Assembly: GCF_902498785.1 (NCBI RefSeq)
Contig: NZ_LR701493.1
Location: 419,459 to 483,458, forward strand
Direction: 5' to 3'
Source of the DNA: Sphingomonas sp. EC-HK361
GTDB taxonomy: Bacteria > Pseudomonadota > Alphaproteobacteria > Sphingomonadales > Sphingomonadaceae
Length of the DNA stretch: 64,000 nucleotides
Shown: positions 54,847 through 63,929 of the stretch, piece by piece
Numbering within the stretch: position 1 is the first letter of the stretch
Layout: every line of letters begins with the position of its first letter
Notes under the pieces: model-generated
Databases searched by the model: none
Told to the model about the DNA's origin: nothing
What the model saw: only the letters and a program-made list of their open reading frames with translations
Position numbers and translations under genes: made by a program

Positions 54847-56130
54847 TCAGCCGTCGCTGGCGCGCTCGATATCGGCGCCGACGGCGGACAGTTTTTCCTC
54901 CAGCCGCTCATACCCGCGGTCGAGATGGTAGACGCGGGCAACCTGCGTTTCGCCGTCCGCCGCCAGCCCGGCGAGAATGAGACTCATCGAGGCGCGCAGG
55001 TCGGTCGCCATGACGGGCGCGCCGACCATGCGGTTCACCCCGCGGACGATCGCGGTGCGACCGCTGACGGTGATATCCGCGCCCATCCGCGCAAGCTCGG
55101 GGACGTGCATGTAGCGGTTCTCGAAGATCGTCTCGGTCAGCACCGACGCGCCGTCCGCCTTGCAAAGCATCGCCATGAACTGCGCCTGCATGTCGGTGGC
55201 AAAGCCCGGATAGGGTGCGGTGGACAGCGTCAGCGGTTTCAGCGTCGTGTCCGCGGTGACGCGCACGCCGTCCTTCGTTTCCTCGATCGCGACGCCGGCC
55301 TCGGCGAGCGCGGTCAGCGTCGCGCGCATGTCGTCGGCATTGGCGCCGACCAGTTCCAGGCTGCCCCCGGTGATCGCGGCGGCGCACGCATAGCTGCCCG
55401 CCTCGATCCGGTCGGGCATCACCGCATAGGTCGCGCCGTGCAGGCGGTCGGTGCCCTCGATCTCCAGCGTCTCGGTGCCGATCCCCGCAATTTTTGCCCC
55501 CATCGCGACCAGGCAGTCGCACAGATCGACGATCTCGGGTTCGCGCGCCGCGTTCTCGATCCGGCTCGTGCCCTTCGCCAATACGGCCGCCATCACGACA
55601 TTTTCGGTCGCGCCGACCGACACGATCGGGAAGGTGTATTTGCCGCCGGACAGCCGCCCGCCGGGCGCGGTCGCCTTCACATAGCCCGCCGCCATCTCCA
55701 GCTCGGCGCCGATCGCTTCCAGCGCCTTCAGGTGAAGGTCGATCGGGCGGTTGCCGATCGCGCAGCCGCCGGGAAGCGAGACGGTCGCTTCGCCGCCGCG
55801 CCCGATCAGCGGCCCCAGGACGAGGATCGATGCGCGCATCTTGCGCACGATGTCGTAGGGCGCCTCGGTCGAGGTCAGCTTCCCCGCGCGGATCGTCATC
55901 ACCCGGCCGAAATCCTCCGGCCGGGTCCCCTCGATCGCGGTCGAGGCGCCGAGCTGGTTGAGCAGGTGGCCGAACCCGTCGACATCGGCGAGCCGCGGCA
56001 GGTTGCGCAGCGTCAGCGGCTCGTCGGTCAGGAGGGCGCAGGGCATGAGTGTCAGCGCCGCGTTCTTTGCGCCCGAGATCGGAAGGCGGCCGGAAAGGCG
56101 GTTGCCGCCGCGAATGAGAATACGGTCCAT
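54847..56130 (-). CDS. murA: UDP-N-acetylglucosamine 1-carboxyvinyltransferase
   Basis: A 427-residue MurA. Lys22 in ISGAKNAAL and the active-site Cys123 in [11 protein letters not shown] are present; the Cys form is fosfomycin-sensitive. Other blocks are [18 protein letters not shown] and [11 protein letters not shown]. It transfers enolpyruvate to UDP-GlcNAc, the first committed step of peptidoglycan synthesis. It is divergent from the Crp-family regulator across 124 bp. Confidence 0.96.
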   Translation of the reverse strand: MDRILIRGGNRLSGRLPISGAKNAALTLMPCALLTDEPLTLRNLPRLADVDGFGHLLNQLGASTAIEGTRPEDFGRVMTIRAGKLTSTEAPYDIVRKMRASILVLGPLIGRGGEATVSLPGGCAIGNRPIDLHLKALEAIGAELEMAAGYVKATAPGGRLSGGKYTFPIVSVGATENVVMAAVLAKGTSRIENAAREPEIVDLCDCLVAMGAKIAGIGTETLEIEGTDRLHGATYAVMPDRIEAGSYACAAAITGGSLELVGANADDMRATLTALAEAGVAIEETKDGVRVTADTTLKPLTLSTAPYPGFATDMQAQFMAMLCKADGASVLTETIFENRYMHVPELARMGADITVSGRTAIVRGVNRMVGAPVMATDLRASMSLILAGLAADGETQVARVYHLDRGYERLEEKLSAVGADIERASDG

Positions 56131-56254
56131 CCGCCGGCTCTAACGCGTCCGTAGCGGGTTGCAAACGACCGGATCGGCACCTGCATTGATCGATTTTAAT
56201 GCGCGTGCGCAACGATGTGCCCATGGCTGGTAACCATCAGGGGGTTGCGCTTGC

Positions 56255-56989
56255 GTGTCAGGTAGTTGTTTCGCCGAGCGGCTCGGTGATTTTCTCGCGC
56301 TGTCGTCTGCCGAGCATGACGCACTTGCGCGGCTGGAAGAGCGCGAACGCCCGCTGCGGCGCGGCGCAACCCTGATTCGCGAGAACGATCCGCTGGGCGA
56401 GCTGTTCATCCTGCGCAAGGGCATGATGATGAGCTATGTGCTGCTGCCCGACGGCAGCCGCCAGATTCTGCGCTTTCTGTTTCCCGGCGACATGATCGCG
56501 TCGTCGGCGATGGTGTATCGCGATTCGCCCGAAACCGTGGTGGCGCTGACCGACAGCATCGTCTGCCCGTTCGAGCGCAGCGCGATGGCGACGCTGGTGA
56601 CCGAACATCCCCGCCTCGCCGCGCTGTTCATGGTCCTTGCCCAGATGGAGCGCGTGGCGCTCACCGACCGGCTGGCGGCGCTCGGCCGGACATCGGCGAA
56701 GGCACGCGTCGCGGCGCTGCTCCTCGAGATACGCTACCGCATGCGCCCGACCGATCGGACGAACGGCGACAGCTTCGTGCTGGGGCTGACTCAGGAAGAG
56801 ATCGGCGACGCGACGGGGCTGACCGCGGTGCATGTCAACCGTATGCTGCGCCAGATCGAGGACGAGGGGCTGATCACGCGTGAGGCCGGGCGGGTGACGG
56901 TGCGCAACGAGGCCGGACTGGCGAGCGCTGCCAATTATATCGACCGGTTCACCGGACTCGAACTCGGCTGGCTCCCCGCCGCGCGCTGA
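56255..56989 (+). CDS. Crp/Fnr-family transcriptional regulator
   Basis: A 244-residue regulator. The N-terminal cyclic-nucleotide-binding fold has LIRENDPLGELFILRKGMMM and LPDGSRQILRFLFPGDMIAS. A dimer helix and a winged helix-turn-helix follow (LTQEEIGDATGLTAVHVNRMLRQIEDEGLI). The N-terminal cysteine cluster of true Fnr is absent, so it is not an oxygen-sensing Fe-S protein of that type. GTG 56255 is the likely start, with CAGGGGG about ten bases upstream. It converges on clpS with seven bases between stops. Confidence 0.87.
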   Translation: MSGSCFAERLGDFLALSSAEHDALARLEERERPLRRGATLIRENDPLGELFILRKGMMMSYVLLPDGSRQILRFLFPGDMIASSAMVYRDSPETVVALTDSIVCPFERSAMATLVTEHPRLAALFMVLAQMERVALTDRLAALGRTSAKARVAALLLEIRYRMRPTDRTNGDSFVLGLTQEEIGDATGLTAVHVNRMLRQIEDEGLITREAGRVTVRNEAGLASAANYIDRFTGLELGWLPAAR

Positions 56990-56996
56990 CCGCGGA

Positions 56997-57335
56997 TCAG
57001 GCCTTCTCCAGCGTGCACTGCAGCGGGTGCTGGTTTTCCCGGGCGAAATCCATGACCTGGCCGACCTTGGTTTCGGCGACTTCGTAGGTGAAGACGCCGC
57101 ACACGCCGACGCCCTTCTGATGGACGTGGAGCATGACTCGCGTCGCCTCTTCCATGTTCATCCGGAAGAATCGCTGCAGGCACAGGACCACGAATTCCAT
57201 CGGCGTATAGTCGTCGTTGAGCATCAGGACGCGGTACGGCGTCGGCTTCTTCGTGCGCGTGCGCGTGCGGGTCGCAACACCGACACCCGGATCGCGGGTA
57301 TCGTCGTCGACGCCGTCGTCGCGGCGTTCGGCCAT
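56997..57335 (-). CDS. clpS: ATP-dependent Clp protease adaptor ClpS
   Basis: About 112 residues. The N-terminal 35 residues are charged and disordered ([13 protein letters not shown]); the core reads [50 protein letters not shown] and [16 protein letters not shown], which is clear ClpS sequence. ClpS delivers N-end rule substrates to ClpAP. The start may be ATG 57335 or 57356; neither has a ribosome-binding site. A terminator for the upstream phasin gene lies between the two. Confidence 0.93.
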   Translation of the reverse strand: MAERRDDGVDDDTRDPGVGVATRTRTRTKKPTPYRVLMLNDDYTPMEFVVLCLQRFFRMNMEEATRVMLHVHQKGVGVCGVFTYEVAETKVGQVMDFARENQHPLQCTLEKA

Positions 57336-57362
57336 GGTCAGGGGGTCGCACTGCATGATGAT

Positions 57363-57377
57363 TGCCAAAATATGGCA
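57363..57377. promoter_or_regulatory. Short perfect dyad upstream of clpS
   Basis: TGCCA-aaata-TGGCA, a perfect five-base inverted repeat, lies just before the upstream clpS ATG (57356). It could be an operator or chance. No other promoter element is clear. Confidence 0.25.
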
Positions 57378-57420
57378 TTTGCGCCGGTTCAGGCAAGGGC
57401 GTGGGCGCGTGCTGACCACG

Positions 57421-57456
57421 AAAAAGGGGCGCCGGGCCGAAGCCGCGGCGCCCCTT
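57421..57456 (-). terminator. Rho-independent terminator of the phasin gene
   Basis: AAGGGGCGCCG at 57424-57434 pairs perfectly with CGGCGCCCCTT at 57446-57456, an 11-bp stem with a GC-rich loop. On the minus strand it is followed by TTTTTCG. It lies 50 bases past the phasin stop and before clpS. Confidence 0.88.
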
Positions 57457-57505
57457 GGACATTTTCCCGCGAAGGCGACCGAAGTCGTCTGGCGGTGTCG
57501 TCGCG

Positions 57506-58120
57506 TTACGCGGCGACCTTTGCCTTTTCCATCGCGACCGCGACGCGGTTCGAAACCGGCTGCACGATCTCGCCCCACAGCTTCAGATAGTTCTCGGTGA
57601 ACTTCGACGCTTCGGCGACGACGGCGTCGATCGCCTTGCGCGACGCGTCCGACTGGATCTGGAAGAACTCGGTCGGCGACTTGGCGCCGGCCAGGTCCTT
57701 GGCGGTGGCGTTGGCCTTCTCGATCGTCTGGCGACCGTAATCGATGGTGTAGCGCGCGATGTCCTCGGCACCCTTCGCGGCGATCTTGGCCGATTCGACC
57801 ATCGCCTCGACATTGCCCTTCGACAGATCGTTGAACTCTGCGACCATCTTCTGGCTCTTCTCGACCGCGCCCTTCGCGCGCGCGTTCACGTCGGCGAACA
57901 TTTCCTTGGCCTGCGCCTGGGTCTTCTCGGCAGTGGCCTTCATCGTGTTGGTGTCCATCGTTGCGTCCTTTACTGGCGGCATGAGAGCCGGAGCCGCCGG
58001 AACCGCGGCGGGCGGGGTCGAAGTCTTCGGAGCGGATGATGCAGCAGCCGTTGCCGGCCGCGCCGGGGCGCCGCGCTTGCCGCGCGGGGCCGGGACAGCG
58101 GGGGTTTTCGCAATGGCCAT
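57506..58120 (-). CDS. Phasin-family protein
   Basis: A 204-residue protein. The first 60 residues are Ala/Pro/Lys-rich and low in complexity, like the Lys-Ala-Pro tails of some phasins. The rest is long amphipathic helix: [54 protein letters not shown] and [21 protein letters not shown], which is the Phasin_2 signature. Phasins coat polyhydroxyalkanoate granules. GAGGTGG lies about eight bases before ATG 58120. Upstream lies an inverted repeat that may bind PhaR; downstream is a strong terminator. Confidence 0.9.
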   Translation of the reverse strand: MAIAKTPAVPAPRGKRGAPARPATAAASSAPKTSTPPAAVPAAPALMPPVKDATMDTNTMKATAEKTQAQAKEMFADVNARAKGAVEKSQKMVAEFNDLSKGNVEAMVESAKIAAKGAEDIARYTIDYGRQTIEKANATAKDLAGAKSPTEFFQIQSDASRKAIDAVVAEASKFTENYLKLWGEIVQPVSNRVAVAMEKAKVAA

Positions 58121-58138
58121 CTGACGTCCACCTCGATC

Positions 58139-58203
58139 TTTGCTGCGGCGCAACATAGTATGGATTCGAGACGGGTTCAAGCGTGATTGTGCGACGCAGC
58201 AAA
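58139..58203. promoter_or_regulatory. Inverted repeat in the phasin promoter, candidate PhaR operator
   Basis: TTTGCTGCGGCGCA at 58139-58152 and TGCGACGCAGCAAA at 58190-58203 are inverted copies with one mismatch, 37 bases apart. Each contains TGCTGCG-CGCA. PhaR-type PHA repressors bind TGC-rich palindromes upstream of phasin genes in other alphaproteobacteria; binding here is inferred. Confidence 0.5.
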
Positions 58204-58315
58204 GACTCCGCACGCAGTGTGGCGCTGGAATTGGTCGAGCCATCGGAACCGCTTCCCAGCGTCGTGCGCTGTGCGCTAGCGTGCAGGCACAGCCAACGAA
58301 CGGGGAGACAATGCA

Positions 58316-58852
58316 ATGCGCTATGCGATGACGATCGGGGCGGCGGCAGCGTTGGTCGCGGTGGCGGCCTGCAGCGAAAAGCGTGTCGATACCGGCATGC
58401 CCGTCGCCGGCGCGGCAAAGGCGGTCGCGATGCTGCGCACCGCAGCCGGGGTCGATGTCGGCCGGGCAAGCGCGACCGAGGTTGCGGGCGGGGTGCGCTT
58501 CACGATCGATGCGAAGGGCATGCCGCAGGGCAATCACGGCGCCCATATCCACATGACCGGGCGCTGCGACGGTCCCGACTTCACCACGGCGGGCGGGCAC
58601 TGGAACCCGACGAACATGAAGCATGGCTCGATGAACCCGCAAGGGCCGCATGAGGGCGATTTGCCCAATCTGATGATCGGGGCGGACGGACGCGGCACGC
58701 TCGGCGCGACGATCCCGGGCGCGACCATGGCCGGGCTGATGGACGCGGACGGCGCGGCGATCGTCGTCCATGCCGGCCCCGACGACCTGATGACGGATCC
58801 CGCCGGCAACAGCGGCGCCCGGATCGCCTGCGGGGTCTTCCAGCCGGGTTGA
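58316..58852 (+). CDS. sodC: Cu/Zn superoxide dismutase, lipoprotein
   Basis: A 178-residue secreted SOD. The signal peptide ends in a lipobox-like VAVAAC, so it is probably membrane-anchored in the periplasm. Metal ligands are in [13 protein letters not shown] (copper His pair), [12 protein letters not shown] and [10 protein letters not shown]; the disulfide cysteines are in TGRCDG and RIACGV. It removes extracytoplasmic superoxide. GGGGAGA precedes ATG 58316 by seven bases; an ATG at 58311 is out of frame. Confidence 0.92.
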   Translation: MRYAMTIGAAAALVAVAACSEKRVDTGMPVAGAAKAVAMLRTAAGVDVGRASATEVAGGVRFTIDAKGMPQGNHGAHIHMTGRCDGPDFTTAGGHWNPTNMKHGSMNPQGPHEGDLPNLMIGADGRGTLGATIPGATMAGLMDADGAAIVVHAGPDDLMTDPAGNSGARIACGVFQPG

Positions 58853-58910
58853 TCGCGCCCGCGCGACTCCCTACGCTCGCCCGAAACAAGCGATCGGGGA
58901 GCCGGGGATC

Positions 58911-60344
58911 ATGGGGTCGAGCAGACCGGCGCGTGTGCGCGCCGTCATCGGGGGTGCGCTCACCTTTGCGCTGATGGCGTGTGCTGGCGAGGCGAAGGAA
59001 CGGCCGAAAGCCGCGTCGGATACCAGCCCACCCGCCGCCGAACGCCGCTACGATCGCGATCCCTTTCCGTCGACCTATCACGCCTATCCCGGCGTCCCGA
59101 CGCTCTTGCGCGGCGCGACGATCTACGACGGGGAGGGTGGTCGGATCGAGCGCGGCTCGGTGCTCTTCGCGGACGGGAAGATCGTGGCGGTCGGTGCCGA
59201 TGTGCAGGCGCCGGCGGGTGCGACCGTCATCGACGGCACCGGGCTGTGGGTCACCCCCGGCGTCATCGATATACACAGCCACCTCGGTGATTACCCCTCG
59301 CCGGGCATCCGCGCGCTGTCCGATGGCAACGAGGCGACTGCCCCCGCGACCCCGGAAGTGTGGGCGGAACACAGCGTCTGGCCGCAGGACCCCGGCTTTT
59401 CACGCGCGCTCGCCAATGGCGGGGTAACCACGCTCCAGATCCTGCCCGGCTCCGCGAACCTCTTCGGCGGGCGCTCGGTCATCCTGAAGAACGTCTATGC
59501 CCGCACGGCGCAGGGGATGAAGTTCCCTGGCGCGCCTTATGGCCTCAAGATGGCGTGCGGCGAGAATCCGAAGCGTGTCTATGGCGGCAAGGGCCGCGCG
59601 CCCTCGACCCGAATGGGCAATATCGCGGTCGATCGCCAGACCTGGGCGAAGGCGGTCGAGTATCGTCGCAAATGGATGAAATACGAAAAGGACGGCGGCG
59701 ATCCGCCCGCGCGCGACATCGCTATGGATACGCTGCGCGGCGTGCTCGATGGCGACATCCTCGTCCAGAACCACTGCTACCGCGCCGACGAGATGGCCAA
59801 CGTCCTCGATATGGCGAAGGAGTTCGGGTACAAGGTCACCGCGTTCCACCACGCGGTCGAGGCGTACAAGATCGCCGATCTGCTGAAGGCCACCGGCACC
59901 TGCGCTGCGGTGTGGGCGGACTGGTATGGCTTCAAGATGGAAAGCTATGACGGCGTCGGCGCCAACCTCGCGCTGCTCCAGAAGGCGGGGGCGTGCGCGA
60001 TGATCCATTCCGACGACGAGAACGGCATCCAGCGGCTCAATCAGGAGGTCGCGAAGGCGCAGGCATCGGGTCGCCGTGTCGGGATCGACATCCCCGATGC
60101 GGTCGCGTGGGAATGGTTGTCGATCAATCCGGCGAAAGCGCTGGGCATCGCCGACAAGACGGGCAGCCTCAAGCCCGGCAAGATGGCGGACGTGGTGCTG
60201 TGGAACGGCAATCCGCTGAGCGTCTATACGCGGCCGGCCAAGGTCTGGGTCGACGGCGCGCTGCTCTATGATGCGACCGACCCGTCGCGGCGCCCCGTGT
60301 CCGATTTCGAGCTTGGCCAGCCCGGGCAGGGAGACGTGAAGTGA
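58911..60344 (+). CDS. Exported amidohydrolase, metal ligands intact
   Basis: A 477-residue amidohydrolase-superfamily protein with a lipoprotein-like signal (LTFALMACAG). Metal and catalytic ligands are present: VIDIHSHLGD (HxH), VQNHCYR, TAFHHAVEAYK and MIHSDDENG (late Asp). The C-terminus PGKMADVVLWNGNPLSVYT is typical of the imidazolonepropionase/dihydroorotase-like group. The substrate is unknown. Its stop overlaps the next gene's GTG start, so the two proteins are made together and may form a complex. Confidence 0.88.
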   Translation: MGSSRPARVRAVIGGALTFALMACAGEAKERPKAASDTSPPAAERRYDRDPFPSTYHAYPGVPTLLRGATIYDGEGGRIERGSVLFADGKIVAVGADVQAPAGATVIDGTGLWVTPGVIDIHSHLGDYPSPGIRALSDGNEATAPATPEVWAEHSVWPQDPGFSRALANGGVTTLQILPGSANLFGGRSVILKNVYARTAQGMKFPGAPYGLKMACGENPKRVYGGKGRAPSTRMGNIAVDRQTWAKAVEYRRKWMKYEKDGGDPPARDIAMDTLRGVLDGDILVQNHCYRADEMANVLDMAKEFGYKVTAFHHAVEAYKIADLLKATGTCAAVWADWYGFKMESYDGVGANLALLQKAGACAMIHSDDENGIQRLNQEVAKAQASGRRVGIDIPDAVAWEWLSINPAKALGIADKTGSLKPGKMADVVLWNGNPLSVYTRPAKVWVDGALLYDATDPSRRPVSDFELGQPGQGDVK

Positions 60345-61639
60345 AGGCGCTCCTCCTTGGCCTCGCCGCGCTCGTCGCGGTCCCCGCCGCGGCACAGACC
60401 ATCGCCATTACCGGTGGCACCGTCGCGATCGGCGACGGATCACAGCCGATCGCGAACGGCGTCGTCGTGTTCTGCGATGGCCGCATCGTCGCGGCGGGGC
60501 CTAACGTGCCGGTTCCCGCCGGCGCGACGATCGTCGATGCTCGTGGCAAATGGGTCGCGGCCGGCATCGTCGCCGGCTTCACCAACCTTGGCCTCGTCGA
60601 TGCCGAGGGGATCGAGGAATCGAACGACGTCAGCGCGAGCGGCTCGCCGTTCGCCGCCGGCATCGACGTATCGACCGCGATCAATCCCGATGGCGTGGAG
60701 ATCGGCAACGAACGCGCCGGCGGCGTCACCCGTGCGCTCGTCGCGCCGGGAACGGCGGGGTCGATCTTTGCGGGACGCGGCGCAGTGATCGATCTCGGCG
60801 CTGACGTCGATCCAGTCACGCGCGCGCGGGCGTTCCAGTATGTCGAGCTGGGCGAAGAGGGCGCGCGCCGCGCCGGCGGCAGCCGCCCGGCCGCCTATGC
60901 GATGCTGCGCGATGCGTTCGCGCAGGCGCAGGACTATCGGCGCAGTCCGACGGGGTTCGGCGGGCGCGAGAAGGATTCGCTGCTGAAGCGCGCCGATGCG
61001 CAGGCGCTGCTCGACGTGCTCGACGGCAAGACGCCGCTGCTCGTCCATGTCGAGCGCGCGGCCGATATCCGCATGGTCCTGTCGCTGCGCCGCGATTATC
61101 CCGCGATCAGGCTTGTTCTCGTCGGCGCCACCGAAGGCTGGATGGTCGCGCAGGAGATCGCGACGGCGCGGGTGCCGGTGATCGCCGCGGCGCTCGCCGA
61201 CCTGCCGTTCAGCTTCGAATCGCTGGCCGCGACCGAAACCAATGTCGGGCGGCTGACCCGGGCGGGAGTTTCGGTCGGAATCTCGACGGTCGATATCAAC
61301 ACGGCACCGGGCGAGCATGTCCTCGCGCAATATGCCGGCAATCTGGTCGCGATCGGCAAGGTGCCGCGCGGCATCGGGCTCGATTGGGGGCAGGCGTTTG
61401 CGACGATCACCTCGAAGCCAGCCGCGGCGCTGGGCATGGACGGGGAGATCGGGTCGCTGCGTACGGGGCGCCGCGCCGATGTGGTAATCTGGGACGGCGA
61501 CCCGCTTGAGCTCTCGTCAGCGCCGGAGCAGGTCTTCATCGACGGCCGTGCGCAGCCGATGGAGTCGCGGCAGAAGCTGTTGCAGCGGCGCTATGCGGTC
61601 CCGACCGAGGGTGCACTGCCGAAAGCGTATGATCGATAG
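60341..61639 (+). CDS. Amidohydrolase-like protein lacking metal ligands
   Basis: A 432-residue exported paralogue of the preceding gene. The signal peptide is LLLGLAALVAVPAAAQ. It keeps the fold, with ITGGTVAIGDGSQPI at the start and GSLRTGRRADVVIWDGDPLEL at the end. However, the HxH position reads AGIVAGFTNLGLVD. Only the middle His in LLVHVERAADI remains; the later His and Asp positions are not evident. It is likely catalytically weak or a structural partner. GTG 60341 overlaps the stop of the upstream gene by four bases. Confidence 0.85.
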   Translation: MKALLLGLAALVAVPAAAQTIAITGGTVAIGDGSQPIANGVVVFCDGRIVAAGPNVPVPAGATIVDARGKWVAAGIVAGFTNLGLVDAEGIEESNDVSASGSPFAAGIDVSTAINPDGVEIGNERAGGVTRALVAPGTAGSIFAGRGAVIDLGADVDPVTRARAFQYVELGEEGARRAGGSRPAAYAMLRDAFAQAQDYRRSPTGFGGREKDSLLKRADAQALLDVLDGKTPLLVHVERAADIRMVLSLRRDYPAIRLVLVGATEGWMVAQEIATARVPVIAAALADLPFSFESLAATETNVGRLTRAGVSVGISTVDINTAPGEHVLAQYAGNLVAIGKVPRGIGLDWGQAFATITSKPAAALGMDGEIGSLRTGRRADVVIWDGDPLELSSAPEQVFIDGRAQPMESRQKLLQRRYAVPTEGALPKAYDR

Positions 61640-61675
61640 GCAGACCCCGGAACAGGTCCGGAGTGATGGCAAGCC

Positions 61676-62107
61676 TCAAGCCGCCGCCAGATCCTCGCTC
61701 GTCGCATCCTCAAGGCTTGTCCCGTCCAGAATCCGCGCGGTTTCGTCGCGCACGCGCATCATCGCGTGGCGGATCGCGCACGTCGCCTCATCCTTGCAGT
61801 CGGCGCAGCGGCGATAGGCGGTGCGGCTGACGCAGGGCACGAGCGCCAGCGGCCCCTCGATCACGCGGACGATTTCGCCCAGTGAGATGAGGTGGGTTGG
61901 GCGCGACAGGCAATATCCGCCCATCTTGCCGCGGTGACTGTGGAGCAGCCCGGCATCGCGCAGATCGGCGAGGATCAGCTCCAGGAACTTGCGCGGGACG
62001 CTTGCCGCCGCCGCGATCCGGTTCATCGGGATGGGCGGCGATCCGGCGGGCGCCTCGGCCAGGAAGAGCATCGCGCGGAGCGCGTAACGGGAACGCTGCG
62101 TCAACAT
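61676..62107 (-). CDS. Rrf2-family transcriptional regulator
   Basis: A 143-residue winged-helix regulator. It opens MLTQRSRYALRAMLFLAE and has the recognition helix region IPMNRIAAAASVPRKFLELILADLRDAGLL and HRGKMGGYCLSRP. A cysteine-rich loop, CVSRTAYRRCADCKDEATC, could bind an Fe-S cluster, though its spacing differs from IscR. Targets are unknown; it is divergent from ssrA. AAGGGG precedes ATG 62107. Confidence 0.88.
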   Translation of the reverse strand: MLTQRSRYALRAMLFLAEAPAGSPPIPMNRIAAAASVPRKFLELILADLRDAGLLHSHRGKMGGYCLSRPTHLISLGEIVRVIEGPLALVPCVSRTAYRRCADCKDEATCAIRHAMMRVRDETARILDGTSLEDATSEDLAAA

Positions 62108-62235
62108 GATGGTCCCCTTATGGCCCTGCTTTGTGGCGAGCGAAAGGCGCCCTTTGCGTTTATTGCGCGCAAGGCCTATATCGGTCGGGCAAGGGGCTTC
62201 GGCCCTGGCTATGGCGATAAACGGCGGCGTATAAT

Positions 62236-62590
62236 AGACGCAGCGGACCCGGGGGCAGTACCCGGCGGCTCCACCAAAGACCCTCGGCGACGGGGGCCTC
62301 TGACGGGGCCGAACCAGGATCGACGTGTGTTGAACGGCGCTGCCTTTTGCTCGGAATGGGACCACCGTGACGGCCCATACACAAGTGCCAACGATAACGA
62401 AGCACTCGCGATTGCGGCGTAACTGAGGGCCTCACGGCCTAAGGTTACTCCAAGATAGCGCGGTCGGACCCCACCGGGCAACAGAAGGGGATTCCAGCGG
62501 CCGCCGGGGGGGCCGGGCAACAGAACCCCCCGGACTTCCTCCGAAAAAGCGCGGAGCACCGGGCAACGGAAGCTCCCCACTTCTCTTAAG
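62236..62590 (+). ncRNA. ssrA: tmRNA, circularly permuted two-piece form
   Basis: The acceptor piece comes first: TACCCGGCGGCTCCACCA ends at 62276, with a T-arm-like CCGGG-ggcagta-CCCGG. After an intervening segment the coding piece begins GGGGCCGAACCAGGATCGAC at 62305; GGGGCC pairs with GGCTCC of the acceptor piece. The tag ANDNEALAIAA is encoded at 62387-62419 with stop TAA. Three hairpins with the loop CCGGGCAACRGAA follow. A TATAAT -10 box lies at 62230-62235. Ends are approximate. tmRNA rescues stalled ribosomes together with SmpB. Confidence 0.93.
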
Positions 62591-62611
62591 TCGACGCTCT
62601 TGATTTGCTCC

Positions 62612-62678
62612 GTTTGTGCTGAGCGAAGTCGAAGCACGCTCCGTGGCGTGTGCCCTTCGACTGCGCTCGGGGCGAACG
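62612..62678. repeat. Imperfect palindromic repeat after ssrA
   Basis: GTTTGTGCTGAGCGAAGTCGAAG forms an imperfect inverted repeat with CTTCGACTGCGCTCGGGGCGAAC across a short loop. The same family is seen at 16021-16120 and 63930-64000. It may stabilise or end the tmRNA transcript. Confidence 0.65.
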
Positions 62679-62705
62679 CAGGTTGGGGGAGCTAGGGCTG
62701 ATACT

Positions 62706-63860
62706 CTAACGGTTTCGAGCCAGCCGCTCTTCCTCGCGACTAAAGGCAGACCTGCCCTTGCTGCCATCGGGCACGGCGGTCGCGAAGAAGGCGACGCCGC
62801 GGCCTTTTGCGCGGTCGATCCACAGCCCCGATCGCACCGCATAAGCTTCCCCCGCATGGCCGACCCATGTCGCGTCGTCGCCGAACAGATCATCGGCGCA
62901 GCCGTTCGCGGGGGTCGGCAGCGTCTGTGTGGCGAGGCCGTAGCGGCAATAGAAGCCGTGTGACGTGTCGCCATTGGTGCCGTCATACGTCCAGACGGGC
63001 GTCGTCAGTGTCGCCATCGATGCCGGTGAGAGGAAGCCGTCACCGTTCTTGAGGAACACCCTTCCGATCCGCGCCAGATCGCGCATCGAGGCGCGCACCC
63101 CGCCCTGCGGACTGAAGATCGCGCCGTTGTCGCCGAGCCGGTAGCTCGCCAGATCGCACCCGCCCGACGTGTTGACCGGGCAGGGCGGGGGTTGCCCGTG
63201 CAAGTCGTCTAGCGCGACTTCACCGGTCGCGCGGTAGAGGACGACATGGCGCGCGATCTTGGCTGGGCTGCATCCCGACCAGTTGAAGCACGCATCAAGC
63301 CCGAGCGGCTGGAAGACAATTCGGGTCATCAGCCGATCGAACCGCTCGCCCGTCGCCTTTTCCAGCACGCCTGCGATCACCGGAAAATTGAGGTTGGTGT
63401 AGGCGAACCAGGTGCCCGGCGCGTGGCGCTGGTCCCAGGCGCGGGGATCGGCGAGCACGTCCTTGAGCGATTTGCCGAGCGGGATGACGTAATCGGCACC
63501 GTCGGCCAGGCTCGATCGGTGCGATAGCAGCAGCCTGAGCGTGATCGGCGTGTCGGGAAAGGCCGGGTTACGCAGTCGGTAACCGAGCCAGTCCGACACG
63601 TCGCGATCGAGGGTGATCTTGCCTGCCTCGACCAGCCGCATGACGCCGAGCGCGGTCACGAGCTTCGATATGCTGGCGAGGCGGACGGGGGCGTCGGCGT
63701 TGACGCGGCGCTTCGTCGTGCGGTCGGCCAGACCGCGTGCGGTGACGCTTGTCACTCCGGTCGCATCGAAGCCGACGCGGACTTCGGCGGGGCGTGTCGC
63801 GCAGCCGGAGAGCAGGAGCGCGAACGCGGCGAGGGCGGTGCGGATCATGCGATCGAGCAT
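62706..63860 (-). CDS. Class C beta-lactamase-like serine hydrolase, lipoprotein
   Basis: About 384 residues. The N-terminus RTALAAFALLLSGCATR carries a lipobox, so it is a lipoprotein. Penicillin-binding-fold motifs are SISK (Ser-x-x-Lys) in VRLASISKLVTALG, Tyr-x-Asn in WFAYTNLNF and GHAG in place of KTG near the C-terminus. Such proteins are esterases, DD-peptidases or beta-lactamases; which one is not clear. The start is ATG 63860 or 63848. Confidence 0.87.
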   Translation of the reverse strand: MLDRMIRTALAAFALLLSGCATRPAEVRVGFDATGVTSVTARGLADRTTKRRVNADAPVRLASISKLVTALGVMRLVEAGKITLDRDVSDWLGYRLRNPAFPDTPITLRLLLSHRSSLADGADYVIPLGKSLKDVLADPRAWDQRHAPGTWFAYTNLNFPVIAGVLEKATGERFDRLMTRIVFQPLGLDACFNWSGCSPAKIARHVVLYRATGEVALDDLHGQPPPCPVNTSGGCDLASYRLGDNGAIFSPQGGVRASMRDLARIGRVFLKNGDGFLSPASMATLTTPVWTYDGTNGDTSHGFYCRYGLATQTLPTPANGCADDLFGDDATWVGHAGEAYAVRSGLWIDRAKGRGVAFFATAVPDGSKGRSAFSREEERLARNR

Positions 63861-63883
63861 AAGCGGGCGCCCGCCGCGCACAA

Positions 63884-63912
63884 GAAAAAGGGCCCGGTTT
63901 CCCGAGCCCCTT
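63884..63912 (-). terminator. Terminator for a gene beyond the right edge
   Basis: AAGGG...CCCTT with inner CCGG/CCG pairing forms a bulged hairpin at 63889-63912. On the minus strand it is followed by TTTTTCTT. It lies upstream of the serine hydrolase start, so it probably ends a minus-strand gene outside the window. Confidence 0.6.
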
Positions 63913-63929
63913 GGCAATCTCCCAATTCC

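Noticed and set aside
56131-56254. Fnr/Crp box TTGAT-N4-ATCAA before the Crp-family gene
   Set aside because: Only one half-site matches (TTGATCGATTTTAA), too weak to report.
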